Source: Haloferax marinisediminis (GTDB lineage Archaea > Halobacteriota > Halobacteria > Halobacteriales > Haloferacaceae). Taken from it: 64,000 nucleotides of DNA. Under the pieces are notes generated by a model. That model saw only the letters and a list, made by a program, of their open reading frames with translations. It was not told the DNA's origin and did no database searches. Every line of letters begins with the position of its first letter. Position 1 is the first letter of the stretch. A program made the position numbers and the translations under genes. The stretch covers positions 1,736,001 through 1,800,000 of the forward strand of contig NZ_WKJP01000001.1 in NCBI RefSeq assembly GCF_009674585.1, given 5' to 3'. This document shows, one piece after another, positions 25,727-34,376 of this stretch.

Positions 25727-26917
25727 TCAGTCTTCGTTCGACACAGACCGTTTGACTGGCTGACTCCGGCGTTCGTTCCGAAGTTGGAACCCATCGGCTT
25801 CCTCGCGGGCGAGCAGTTCGCGCTGTGGGAAGGGAATCTTGATTCCTTCACGGTCGAACGCCGTCTTGACGCTACGGAGTGCCTCCGCTTTCGCGCGCAT
25901 TCGCCGCGGTGCCGAGGGGTTCGTAATCCAGAACAGTAACTGGAGGCCGATCGACGAGTCGCCGAACGTCGTCGGCATCACCTGTGGCTCTGGAACGCTC
26001 TCGACGAATTCGAGGTCGGAGAGTGCCTCCCGTGCGACTTCTTCTGCGTGGGTGATGTCGGCGTCGTAGTCGATTCCCACGTCCAACCGAAGCCGAAGAC
26101 GGTTGCGTTTCGTTCGGTTGGTAATCTTGGCGTTCGTCACCCGGTCGTTCGGGAAGACGACCGTCTCACCGTCGGCGTTGCTCAATCGCGTGTTGATGAT
26201 GGTGATGTCGGTGACGATTCCCTCTGCGTCGTCGATTTGTACCCAGTCGCCGAGTTCGAACGGGCGGGAGAACATCAGGACGAAGCCAGCAATCAGCGAA
26301 CCAAGTGTCTGTCTCGCAGCCATACCGACCACGATACCGAGGAACCCGGCACCGACGAGGAGACCACCGATTTGGAACTGCCAGACCGTGAGCGTCGCCA
26401 TCGTGACCGACAGGAGGACGACGACCTGCAGGACGCGGAAGGCGATTCCCTGCTGGTGGGCGTTGATGTTGTCGGAGTTCTTCGCGTACTTCTCCAACTG
26501 TTCTTCGAGGATGTTCGTCCCCGCAATCGACCCTGCGAAGAGGACGACTGTCACTCCGATTTTCGCGAGGTTCGGAATCGCAATCGTGAGGATGGAGGCG
26601 ACATCGTCGGCGAGTCCATTGAATCCCCACAGCAACAGCAACGACAGGCCAACACCGACGAAGACGCCGACCTGAAGCGTTCGCACGACGACTGTGGCCG
26701 GGAACATCCACGTCACGTCGGAGACGGCGTCGGGTACTTTCCGATGTTCGAGGACTCGGTTGTGGAACTCTCTCCGCAAGCTTGAGACGAGTCGCGGCGC
26801 GAGAAAGAGCGCCGTCCCGAGTGCGAGTGCCACTAGCGCCGCAGAGATGCCGATTCGCTCTTCTGTCGAGACGAACTGCGCGAGTGTCGAACGAAGGTCG
26901 TCTACCCACACCTGCAT
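25727..26917 (-). CDS. Small-conductance mechanosensitive channel (MscS family)
   Basis: 396 aa. An N-terminal region with two extra helices (about 20-110), the pore helix region (about 150-220) with GFLGIVVGMAARQTLGSLIAGF, then the beta domain FELGDWVQIDDAEGIVTDITIINTRL and a C-terminal alpha/beta domain. Opens on membrane tension to release osmolytes after osmotic downshock. ATG 26917 (MQVWVDDLRS) is chosen; an in-frame upstream start at 26971 adds a Gly/Arg stretch without helix character. Confidence 0.93.
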   Translation of the reverse strand: MQVWVDDLRSTLAQFVSTEERIGISAALVALALGTALFLAPRLVSSLRREFHNRVLEHRKVPDAVSDVTWMFPATVVVRTLQVGVFVGVGLSLLLLWGFNGLADDVASILTIAIPNLAKIGVTVVLFAGSIAGTNILEEQLEKYAKNSDNINAHQQGIAFRVLQVVVLLSVTMATLTVWQFQIGGLLVGAGFLGIVVGMAARQTLGSLIAGFVLMFSRPFELGDWVQIDDAEGIVTDITIINTRLSNADGETVVFPNDRVTNAKITNRTKRNRLRLRLDVGIDYDADITHAEEVAREALSDLEFVESVPEPQVMPTTFGDSSIGLQLLFWITNPSAPRRMRAKAEALRSVKTAFDREGIKIPFPQRELLAREEADGFQLRNERRSQPVKRSVSNED

Positions 26918-27015
26918 CACTCTTCGCGTCCCCCCTGTTCTTCCATCATACCAGTCAGTCGAGTGAGACAACTAAAACGTGGCGGAGCGTGTATCAGGAG
27001 TGAAAATCCACACAC

Positions 27016-27228
27016 TCACCGCTCTTTCAGACCGTCTTCGAGGAGGGAGAGCACCCAGAAAACACACCCAACGAGTATTCCGAGACTGACCAGACCGAGC
27101 GCGTACTTCCCCGAACCGAGCGCGTGAAACGTCGACCCGAACGCGAGGAGTCCGAGTATGGCCAAGAGACCACCGAGAACCGCCCGGTGGACCGCGGACG
27201 CAAGTTGGTCACTGTGTGACGGAGACAT
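27016..27228 (-). CDS. Two-helix membrane protein, 70 aa
   Basis: 70 aa: MSPSHSDQLASAVHRAVLGG, then helices at about 17-33 and 43-62 and a charged tail LEDGLKER. No family recognised. Codon use is normal. The start at 27228 is supported by polar residues before the first helix; upstream in-frame codons look non-coding. It sits between mscS and elp3 on the same strand with gaps of about 100 bp each side. Confidence 0.6.
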   Translation of the reverse strand: MSPSHSDQLASAVHRAVLGGLLAILGLLAFGSTFHALGSGKYALGLVSLGILVGCVFWVLSLLEDGLKER

Positions 27229-27337
27229 TCTCCCCAAATGGTTGTCGAATTGATAAATAGATTCGTGTTGCGGGCTCGCTTCGCTCACCTCACAAAACCT
27301 TGGGAAAAGCACCACCCCCAACGACGAGACGACCGCA

Positions 27338-28984
27338 CTACAATCGCTTCGACACGTATGGGCCGTCCTGATAGTACCCGAGTTTCTCCTTGTAGTACTG
27401 CCGGACGCCGATACCCGAGATGACCGAAATCTTGTCGTATCCAGCGTCGCGGGAGAGTTCTTCGGCGTGCGCGAGAAGTTTCTTCCCGAACCCCTTGTGC
27501 TGCCAGTCGCCCTGGTCGCCGATTCCGACCTCGGACCCGTAGACGTGGAGTTCACGCACGAGTGCCGAGTTCTGGAGTTCGTTTCGGACGGGGTTACCGG
27601 GGAACCGCAGTCGACAGAACCCGATGAGCAGGTCTTCGACGGGGTCTTCGAACGAGATGAAGTGTTCCGTGCCGCCAGCGGCCTCGTAGGTCATCACGTC
27701 GAGTTCGACGCGGTCCATGTCCGGGTTGGCCTCGTTCATACCAACCTCGCGGGCGCGGATGTCGCGCGGGACGATTCCCTTCTCTTCGGCTCGTTGTTCG
27801 GCGAGTTGCCGAAGGTTGGACTTCCAGACGCCGGCGTCGATGAAGTCCGCGGGGATGTCGCGCTGGACGCGCTGGAGTCTGGTGTACTTCGGAATCATGC
27901 CCATCACTTCGCCGACGATGTCCGCGGCCTCCTCGTTGTTCAGCGGTTCGTACTCACCGCGGCGCCACATGTCGTAGGTGATGGTGTCGCGGACGATGAG
28001 CGTCGGGTAGATTTTGAGGTAGTCCGGCCGCCAATCGCTGTTCTCGAACAGTTGGCGGAAGTCCTCCAGACACATCTCACGGGTCATTCCGGGTTGCCCC
28101 GGCATCATGTGGAACCCGACCTTGAACGCCGAGTCGCGGAGGCGGCGGTTGGCGTCGATAGAGGCCTGTACGCCGTGGCCACGGTGCATCTCGCGGTTGA
28201 TGCGCTCGTAGGTCGTCTGGACGCCGACTTCGACCTTCGTCGCGCCCAAATCGAGCATCCGGTCTATCTGTTCGGGGTCACACCAGTCGGGTTTGGTCTC
28301 GAACGTCGTCCCGATGTTGCGGATGTCGTTCGTCTCGTTCTCCGCGATGACGTCTTCGATGTACTTGAACTCGACATCCTCCGGGTCGGGTTTGAACGAC
28401 TGGTTCTCTTTGGGTGCTGGCTCTTTCGAGAGGTCGTAGTCGTTCATCGCTTCGAGGGCACGCTTGACGAACCACTCCTGATAGTCGTGGCTCCGGGCGG
28501 TCATCGTCCCGCCCATCAAGATGAGTTCGACCTTGTCGACCGGGTGTCCGATGTGCCGGAGTTGTTCGAGTCGGAGTGTGACCTGTCCGTACGGGTCGTA
28601 GTCGTTCTGGACGCCACGGGCGGCAGCGGGCTCGTGACCGGTGTACGACTGCGACGAGGAGAACTCACTCGCCGGGCCGCCGGGACAGTAGAGACACTTC
28701 CCGTGGGGACACATATGCGGCGAGGTCATGATGGCGACCGGAGAGACACCAGAGGCGGTGCGAACAGGCTTGCGCCGGACGACCTCTTTGACCTCTTCGC
28801 GGCGGTCTTTCGGCGCGTACTGCAGAATCTCGGTGTTCTTCGGCACCTTCGGCGAGGAGTGTTCCGAACAGGCGTCGAGTTTGGCTGATTCGAGGTCGTC
28901 GCGGTCGACTTCGCCCGCGAGGATGCGCTCGACGAGCGCTTCGCAGGTCCGCTCGAACGCCTCGGACTCGGTGTCGGCGCTCAC
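27338..28984 (-). CDS. elp3: Elp3-type tRNA U34 radical SAM/acetyltransferase
   Basis: 548 aa. Radical SAM domain with the 4Fe-4S ligands C92, C97 and C100 in MCPHGKCLYCPGG, followed by a GNAT domain at the C-terminus (GDQGDWQHKGFGKKLLAHAEELS near 490). It builds the cm5U modification at wobble U34 of tRNAs from acetyl-CoA. In archaea Elp3 acts without Elp1/Elp2, consistent with no partner genes here. Full length for the family. Confidence 0.96.
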   Translation of the reverse strand: MSADTESEAFERTCEALVERILAGEVDRDDLESAKLDACSEHSSPKVPKNTEILQYAPKDRREEVKEVVRRKPVRTASGVSPVAIMTSPHMCPHGKCLYCPGGPASEFSSSQSYTGHEPAAARGVQNDYDPYGQVTLRLEQLRHIGHPVDKVELILMGGTMTARSHDYQEWFVKRALEAMNDYDLSKEPAPKENQSFKPDPEDVEFKYIEDVIAENETNDIRNIGTTFETKPDWCDPEQIDRMLDLGATKVEVGVQTTYERINREMHRGHGVQASIDANRRLRDSAFKVGFHMMPGQPGMTREMCLEDFRQLFENSDWRPDYLKIYPTLIVRDTITYDMWRRGEYEPLNNEEAADIVGEVMGMIPKYTRLQRVQRDIPADFIDAGVWKSNLRQLAEQRAEEKGIVPRDIRAREVGMNEANPDMDRVELDVMTYEAAGGTEHFISFEDPVEDLLIGFCRLRFPGNPVRNELQNSALVRELHVYGSEVGIGDQGDWQHKGFGKKLLAHAEELSRDAGYDKISVISGIGVRQYYKEKLGYYQDGPYVSKRL

Positions 28985-29068
28985 GGACTCACCTCCCGGG
29001 TGGCGACGTGGTGACGGCTCATAGGCCCGAATCGGGTCGTTTCGTGGATAAGCGTGTCGCTCGGGAGT

Positions 29069-29755
29069 CTACAGTTCGACCCGTCGAATCACGTCGACGT
29101 CGTCAGGGGTGTACGCTGTGAGCGGGAGCGAGACGAATTCGAACGCCGATATCGTCGTTTTCGGGAGCCGAATCTCTCGGTTGTTCTGTACCCACGACAG
29201 CGCTCGCTCTAACCCATCACCCGTCTCGAAATGTGCGAGCGAGACGTGCGGAACGTAGTCGTCGCCCTCGTACTGGAACGTCGGCACGTCGTCGAGCGAC
29301 CGAATTCGGTCGTGGATGGTCCTGAATCGACCGCCCGCGTGTGGTTCTGCGAAGACGACAGACGGGAAGGCGTTGAGTCGCCGAATGGAGACCTCGAACG
29401 GGTCGATGTCTGCTGTCGCGGCTTCGATGTCGTCTGCGATGCTGTCGAGTGTCTCGGCAGTGATTTCGTCGGGTTCGTCACCCGACTCACTCGGCCCGAA
29501 CCCAACGAGTTTGAGCGTCACGTGGAGGGTGTCTTCGTCGTCGAGCGAGACGCCCGGAATCGACCCAAGTTCACTACGAATCGGAGAGAGTCCATCGAGA
29601 ACAGCATCGTCGTCGATTCGCACCCAACAGACGTACTCCTCGGAGAAACCTCGCGCACGCTGGTCGGCAAAGCTACCGCTCTGGAGGATGGGGTCGCTCG
29701 CCTGTGTCCGCGACCAGACGGCGTCGTAGTCGGAAGAAGACGAATCCTCGGTCAT
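29069..29755 (-). CDS. 2H phosphoesterase (2'-5' RNA ligase family)
   Basis: 228 aa. Two HxS/T motifs are present: LHVTLKLVGFG near residue 80 and PHVSLAHFETG near residue 180, as required for this fold. Members hydrolyse 2',3'-cyclic phosphates or join RNA ends in vitro; the natural substrate is unclear. ATG 29755 begins MTEDSSSSDY; further upstream the frame overlaps the recJ-like gene. Likely monocistronic, 55 bp after the recJ-like stop. Confidence 0.85.
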   Translation of the reverse strand: MTEDSSSSDYDAVWSRTQASDPILQSGSFADQRARGFSEEYVCWVRIDDDAVLDGLSPIRSELGSIPGVSLDDEDTLHVTLKLVGFGPSESGDEPDEITAETLDSIADDIEAATADIDPFEVSIRRLNAFPSVVFAEPHAGGRFRTIHDRIRSLDDVPTFQYEGDDYVPHVSLAHFETGDGLERALSWVQNNREIRLPKTTISAFEFVSLPLTAYTPDDVDVIRRVEL

Positions 29756-29810
29756 CCTCGGGGAGAGGCCCCGAACGTGCAAAAAGATGAGGAGGAGTCT
29801 GGATTGTCGC

Positions 29811-31931
29811 TTAGAACTGCTCGGCAGCGGCGTCGAGGACGGCTTCGAGCGCTTCGTCGCGTGCGCCCGAGAGGAACTCGATGCGGCCCTCACGGATGCC
29901 GGCAGCGGCGAGACCGGCTGACGGAGCCTTTTCGGCCGCCGATTCGACGACCGCGTGAACGTCGAGGTCGCCCGTGCTGCGCAGGTACAGTTCGTCGGTT
30001 CCGAGGGAGACGGTCACGAATTGGTCGCCCTCGCGAGTGCGGCGGTGCAGTTCGTCGACGAGGAGCGCCGTCGGCGGGAAGTCGAAGCGGTGACTGTAGG
30101 CGTCGGAGTCGAGGACTGCGACGGAGACACCTTCGACTTCGCGGCGTTCGAGGTTCGCCTGTGCCGTCTCGATTTCGGCTTCGAGCTTGATGCGGAACTG
30201 CTCGGAGACGTGTCCGGCGAGTGCCTCGTCGGCGTCGAACAGGAGGTCAGCGATGAGTTCGCGCTTGTCCTGGTACGACTGGTAGTAGGCTTCCAGTGCG
30301 ATTGCCTCGCGGAGTTCGCGGACGAGGTCGGCGTCGAAGCCGTGGTCCGCAGCGAGGTCGAGGTACTGCTGTGGGCAGTTCTCCCAGTAGCTGACTGCCG
30401 GGAGGTGCGAGACGTCGTCGCGGACGTCGTCGTTGACGGCGACGGCGAGCGTCGCGGTCAGCGCACCAACCGAGAGGTCGCTCGCGTCGGCACCCTCACG
30501 GGCGGGGTTGACGAGCACGTCGACTTCCTCGTCGACTTCCTCGTCGGCGGGCGCGGCGTCGACGACGACGCGCTCAGAGCCGTAGACACCGAGCAGGCCG
30601 AGGCCGTCGAGCGATTCGGCGGTCGAACCCGCACCGAGGAGAAGCACGAGCGGGAGCTTCTCGTCGTGGCGGTCGCGGTCTTCGAGCATCCGCGTCACGT
30701 CGTTCGTGGCGGCGTCCATGCCGTAGACGGCCTCTTCGAGCGGACGGCGGGTGAAGTAGTGGTACTCGGCGTCGTCGCGTGGGTGTTCCGCGCGGATGAG
30801 CGGGAGCACAGCACGCTCGACAGCGGCGCCGGCGACGTAGCCGTCGGCCGTCGCGGTGTGACGAACGACGATTGGGCGCGATTCGAGGACAGCACGGCGA
30901 ATTGCCTCGGCAGCGTCGAGCAGCGACTTGCCGACGGCAGCGACCGGTTCGTGGGCCGCGAGCGGTGCGATAGCCTCGGGACGTGCCTCGTCGGAGAGCG
31001 CGTCAGCGAGACGCTGCGAGACGGTCTCGGCGTCGTCGCCGTCGAGAATCGTCAGTTCCTCGGTCTCGATTTGGAGTTCGCCGCGGCGGCGTTCGACCTC
31101 ACCGTCGATGCGGACGTAGTCGCCCACTTCGACTTCGGGGTACGCACGGACGCCTGCTTCGACGAAGGCAGCACAGTCGACGACTGCCGTCTCGTCACGA
31201 AGTTCGAAGACGGTTGGCCCGCCAGTCTGACGAACGCTGGCAATCTCGCCTTCGACGCGAACGTCGTCGCCGACGTTGTTCTCGAGGTCGGCAATCGTCA
31301 CGCGTTCGGGTGCTTCGCCCGCTTCTTCGACGGGTTCTTCTTCGGCCGCCTCGGGTTCGGCCTCCTCGGTCGTCTCCGCGATGTCGTCGACGACGTCTTT
31401 CGCGGTCGGTGCGCGGTCTTCGTCGGCCTCGGTGGTCTGCTCAGACTGCTGTTCTGGTTCCGGTTCCGGTTCCGGTTCCGACTCCTGCTCGACGGACTTC
31501 GTCACCGCGCCGGCGGGTTTCTTCTTCTTGCCCGAGACTGGCTTCGTCTTGATGACTGCCGAGCCACCACGGCCACCCTCTTTCTCGATGGGTTCGCCGT
31601 CGTGGTCGCCGTCGGGGTCGTGGATGCGGGCGCCACGGAACTCGGACTCGGTCTCTCGAATCGACCACCCGAGGTCGACGTTTCCGTTGTCGCGGACGTT
31701 CTTGACCTGGACGAACACGTCGTCGCCGGGTTCCCATTCGAGGGTCTCTAAGCGGCGGTCGAGTTCGCTTCGGTGCAGTAAACCAGTCACGTTGGGTGCG
31801 AGGTCCACGAAGACACCGAAGTCGGCGTACCCGTCGACGGTGCCTTTGTAGAAACGGCCGGGGACGAGTTGGTGGGGACTATTGCCCCGGAACTCGAACC
31901 AGACGTCCTCCTCGTGCGTAATCCAATCCAT
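29811..31931 (-). CDS. S1-OB-DHH-like protein (RecJ-like, degraded motifs)
   Basis: 706 aa. S1 RNA-binding domain (about 24-92), acidic EP-rich linker (about 145-210), an OB-fold (about 211-297), then a RecJ/DHH-like phosphoesterase region (about 330-640). The family's motif I, HxDxDG, reads RHTATADGY (357-365), keeping only the last Asp-Gly, and I find no DHH motif. This suggests a nucleic-acid-binding protein with lost or changed catalysis. Start at 31931 is supported by a TATA element 25 bp upstream. Confidence 0.85.
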   Translation of the reverse strand: MDWITHEEDVWFEFRGNSPHQLVPGRFYKGTVDGYADFGVFVDLAPNVTGLLHRSELDRRLETLEWEPGDDVFVQVKNVRDNGNVDLGWSIRETESEFRGARIHDPDGDHDGEPIEKEGGRGGSAVIKTKPVSGKKKKPAGAVTKSVEQESEPEPEPEPEQQSEQTTEADEDRAPTAKDVVDDIAETTEEAEPEAAEEEPVEEAGEAPERVTIADLENNVGDDVRVEGEIASVRQTGGPTVFELRDETAVVDCAAFVEAGVRAYPEVEVGDYVRIDGEVERRRGELQIETEELTILDGDDAETVSQRLADALSDEARPEAIAPLAAHEPVAAVGKSLLDAAEAIRRAVLESRPIVVRHTATADGYVAGAAVERAVLPLIRAEHPRDDAEYHYFTRRPLEEAVYGMDAATNDVTRMLEDRDRHDEKLPLVLLLGAGSTAESLDGLGLLGVYGSERVVVDAAPADEEVDEEVDVLVNPAREGADASDLSVGALTATLAVAVNDDVRDDVSHLPAVSYWENCPQQYLDLAADHGFDADLVRELREAIALEAYYQSYQDKRELIADLLFDADEALAGHVSEQFRIKLEAEIETAQANLERREVEGVSVAVLDSDAYSHRFDFPPTALLVDELHRRTREGDQFVTVSLGTDELYLRSTGDLDVHAVVESAAEKAPSAGLAAAGIREGRIEFLSGARDEALEAVLDAAAEQF
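31456..31479. repeat. Hexanucleotide repeat GGTTCC x4
   Basis: Four perfect GGTTCC units encoding the EPEPEPEP run in the linker of the S1-OB-DHH protein on the minus strand. Copy changes would keep the frame. Confidence 0.9.
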
Positions 31932-31950
31932 TGGATTTAGCAAACAACCC

Positions 31951-31960
31951 CTAACTAAAA
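31951..31960 (-). promoter_or_regulatory. TATA element of the S1-OB-DHH gene
   Basis: TTTTAGTTAG on the minus strand, centred 25 bp from the ATG at 31931. A short palindrome (AATCCA/TGGATT, 31925-31937) overlaps the start codon. Confidence 0.45.
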
Positions 31961-32032
31961 CGATTGTCGAAAAGCGCTCAGTATAGAGTTGCGCGCGTAC
32001 GAGCGATTTTCCCCCGATTCGAGCGGTTAAAT

Positions 32033-32635
32033 TTACACCAGCGAGAGTGTCGCCGCGAGCGAAGAAACCGCCTCAAACCCGCCGAAGGCGTAGCCAAAGA
32101 CGACTCCTGCGGGAACCGCAGATGCCAGCGCCGCCTTCGCGAGCGAAGTCTGATGGACCTCACTGATGCCGATTGCGAGGAGTATGGCACCGTATACCGC
32201 ACAGAGTGCTCGGAGACCCGGGATGGGAATGCTCGCGAGTGCACACGGTGCGGCGGCGTACGCGATGACCTGCACCGTCTCGCTCACCCCGGCACGGCGC
32301 GAGAGAAGTGGAATGAGCAGCGCCGTCTGTATCGCCGCGGTCAAGTGAAGCAGTGCCGGCGCGACGAACAGCGCGATGACCAGCAGTGCAACCACTGCAG
32401 AGACGACTGGTCCGCCCTCGATTGCGGGAATCGTCGCTGGAGCAAACGCGTACTGGAGGCTCTGATACACGAGCGCAACCGCAATGGCGAACAGGAGTCC
32501 GGGTGCCTGGTCGCCGGGAGCGACGCCGTCACGGAAGAACTGACGGGGGCGAACGAGAACCGCAATCCACGCACGAAAGATGCCGGTAACGCCGCGGTCA
32601 CGGCCTTCCCGTGGAGTCTCGACCCAAGTAGTCAC
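32033..32635 (-). CDS. YIP1 family membrane protein
   Basis: 200 aa from a GTG start (VTTWVETPREGRDRG). Five or so helices, with the family-typical RPRQFFRDGVAPGDQAPGLLFA near the N-terminus. YIP1-like proteins in haloarchaea have no known role. The GTG at 32635 lies 9 bp after the tdk stop, avoiding a 34-bp overlap that an ATG at 32677 would need, so these two genes form an operon. Confidence 0.78.
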   Translation of the reverse strand: MTTWVETPREGRDRGVTGIFRAWIAVLVRPRQFFRDGVAPGDQAPGLLFAIAVALVYQSLQYAFAPATIPAIEGGPVVSAVVALLVIALFVAPALLHLTAAIQTALLIPLLSRRAGVSETVQVIAYAAAPCALASIPIPGLRALCAVYGAILLAIGISEVHQTSLAKAALASAVPAGVVFGYAFGGFEAVSSLAATLSLV

Positions 32636-32643
32636 GCTAGCCT

Positions 32644-33231
32644 CTAGTCGCGCCGGAGTGTATGACAGTTCCGGCATCGGGCCTCGTAGGACTCCTCGGC
32701 ACCGACGAGAATCGTCGGGTCGTCGACGTGAGCGGGTTCGCCGTCGATGAGGCGCTGGTTCCGCGACGCCGGTTCTCCGCAGATAGTACAGATTGCCTGC
32801 AGTTTGTCCACGTACTCGGCGAGTGCCATCAGTTGCGGAAGTGGTTCGAAGGGTTCGGCGCGGAACGTCTGGTCGGTCCCAGAGACGACGACGCGTTTTC
32901 CGTCGGCCGCTAGTTGCTCGCAGACGTCGACCAACTCAGCAGAGAAGAAGTTCGCCTCGTCGATGGCGACGACGTCCTCACCGTTGAGTTCCTCGACGAT
33001 TTGCCAGACGTCCTCTCCTTCGGACGGCACGATACTGGCCTCCCACGAGCGCCCTGCGTGCGACCCAACCGTCGTCTCACCGTATCGGTCGTCAAGCGAG
33101 GGTTTGAATACAGCAATCTCCTGCCCGGCGATTTCGGCGCGTCGGAGGCGTCGAAGTAACTCTTCTGTCTTCCCCGAGAACATAGAGCCAGAGATGACCT
33201 CGACCCAGCCACTCTGCGTGATGGCGTGCAT
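32644..33231 (-). CDS. tdk: Thymidine kinase
   Basis: 195 aa. Type II thymidine kinase: Walker [13 protein letters not shown], the Walker B-like DEANFF, the lasso-loop [19 protein letters not shown], and a zinc site from CTICG and CRNCH. It phosphorylates thymidine to dTMP for salvage, complementing de novo synthesis by thymidylate synthase at 58430. Full length for the family. Followed by the YIP1 gene. Confidence 0.96.
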   Translation of the reverse strand: MHAITQSGWVEVISGSMFSGKTEELLRRLRRAEIAGQEIAVFKPSLDDRYGETTVGSHAGRSWEASIVPSEGEDVWQIVEELNGEDVVAIDEANFFSAELVDVCEQLAADGKRVVVSGTDQTFRAEPFEPLPQLMALAEYVDKLQAICTICGEPASRNQRLIDGEPAHVDDPTILVGAEESYEARCRNCHTLRRD

Positions 33232-33320
33232 ATCTCAACAGGGGAACGAGGAGGGTCAAAACGATTGTTCATCTGCGCCGATAGTCACGAAGCGATGACA
33301 GTCCCAGAGACGGTTGAACG

Positions 33321-33899
33321 TCAGTCGTCGGCACCGACGTTCTCGTCGCTCTCGAACGTCGATGGTTCGGGTTCGATGTTGGCGTACACGACAGCGTCAC
33401 GACCGAGTCGTTCGACGCGTTCGCGGAGCCCGTCGTCGACGAGTTCCTCACCCTCGAACGCCGAAGACACTCGGGGAATCACGGCCTGGTGTGGGAGCAC
33501 CCACGCGTTCAGCGACCGACAGACAGACCGCAAGTGTTCGAGCGCCGTGACCGGGAACGACCCGCCGGCGACGCCGAGCAGGCCGACGGTCTTGTGACCG
33601 AACTCGTCGAAGCCACAGTAGTCGAGGGCGTTCTTGAGGACGCCCGAATACGACCCGTGATACACCGGTGTCCCGAGGATGACTGCGTCAGCATTGTCGA
33701 TGATGCGGGTGAGTTTGGCCGAGTCGCCCTGCTCGTCGTAGTCGGGGTTCAGCGGCGGCAGGTCGAACTCGCGGAGATCCACGAGTTCGGTCGTCGCACC
33801 GGCGGCCTCGGCACCATCGAGGGCGTACTGGAGCGCCAACCGAGTGTAACTGTGGTCGCGGAGACTCCCGACGATGGCGACCACGTGCGTCTGTTCCAT
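33321..33899 (-). CDS. NADPH-dependent FMN reductase family protein
   Basis: 192 aa. Flavodoxin-like fold with the GSLRDHSYTR phosphate loop near the N-terminus and TPVYHGSYSGVLKNALDYCGFDEF contacting the flavin. Members reduce FMN, quinones, azo dyes or chromate; the natural substrate is unknown. Starts MEQTHVVAIVGSLR at 33899; the open frame upstream overlaps the neighbouring promoter. Divergent from the DsrE-like gene. Confidence 0.88.
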   Translation of the reverse strand: MEQTHVVAIVGSLRDHSYTRLALQYALDGAEAAGATTELVDLREFDLPPLNPDYDEQGDSAKLTRIIDNADAVILGTPVYHGSYSGVLKNALDYCGFDEFGHKTVGLLGVAGGSFPVTALEHLRSVCRSLNAWVLPHQAVIPRVSSAFEGEELVDDGLRERVERLGRDAVVYANIEPEPSTFESDENVGADD

Positions 33900-33996
33900 A
33901 CGCTTCCCATCGGGTCGGTGGTAAAAACACCGTCGGCCAACTGTGTAACCGCCGCACGGGCGCAAGAGACACGGACCCCGCCTTCGAAGGGAGGTC

Positions 33997-34338
33997 ATGA
34001 ACGCCGTCTTCCACGTAACCAGCGGAACCGTCGACGAGGTTCGACACGCCATCAGCAACGTCGAAAACCTCCTCGCCGACGACACAGTCGACACCGAATC
34101 GGTCACCCTTCTCGCCAACGGTGACGCCGTCTACTTCCTCCTCGACTCGTCTCCACTCGCACCCCGTGTCGAGTCGCTCGTCGCAGACGGTGTCCGCTGT
34201 CGTGTCTGCAGTAACTCGCTCGATGGCCGCGACCTCGACGTCGATGCGTTCGTCGACGGCGTCGAAGCGGTCCCATCCGGCGTCGGTGAACTCGTGAAGC
34301 GACAGTCTGCGGGCGACGCGTATCTGAAAGTTCCGTAG
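33997..34338 (+). CDS. DsrE family protein
   Basis: 113 aa, whole-gene match to the DsrE/F fold: an N-terminal TSGTVDEVRHAISNVENLL, the VRCRVCSNSLDGRDLD loop with two Cys, and the C-terminal VPSGVGELVKRQSAGDAYLKVP. Such proteins relay sulfur in some bacteria; in haloarchaea many single copies have unknown roles. No partner Tus/Dsr genes are nearby. The stop codon lies in the first copy of a duplicated 15-bp motif. Confidence 0.82.
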   Translation: MNAVFHVTSGTVDEVRHAISNVENLLADDTVDTESVTLLANGDAVYFLLDSSPLAPRVESLVADGVRCRVCSNSLDGRDLDVDAFVDGVEAVPSGVGELVKRQSAGDAYLKVP

Positions 34339-34368
34339 AACGCTCTCTTTCTCCCGTAGAACGCTCTC
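34333..34368. repeat. Direct repeat of a 15-bp motif, period 21 bp
   Basis: CCGTAGAACGCTCTC appears at 34333-34347 and again at 34354-34368, covering the 3' end of the DsrE gene and the gap before the convergent mutY stop. T-rich runs follow each copy, so both may act in ending transcription. Confidence 0.85.
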
Positions 34369-34376
34369 CTTCGTCT

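Noticed and set aside
27467-28888. A 473-codon frame antisense to elp3
   Set aside because: Same reason: Elp3 has all catalytic motifs.
29955-31751. A 598-codon frame antisense to the S1-OB-DHH gene
   Set aside because: Composition typical of an antisense reading of acidic coding DNA; the minus-strand protein has recognisable S1 and OB domains.
31925-31937. Palindrome over the start of the S1-OB-DHH gene as an operator
   Set aside because: Only 6 bp per arm and overlaps coding sequence; likely chance.
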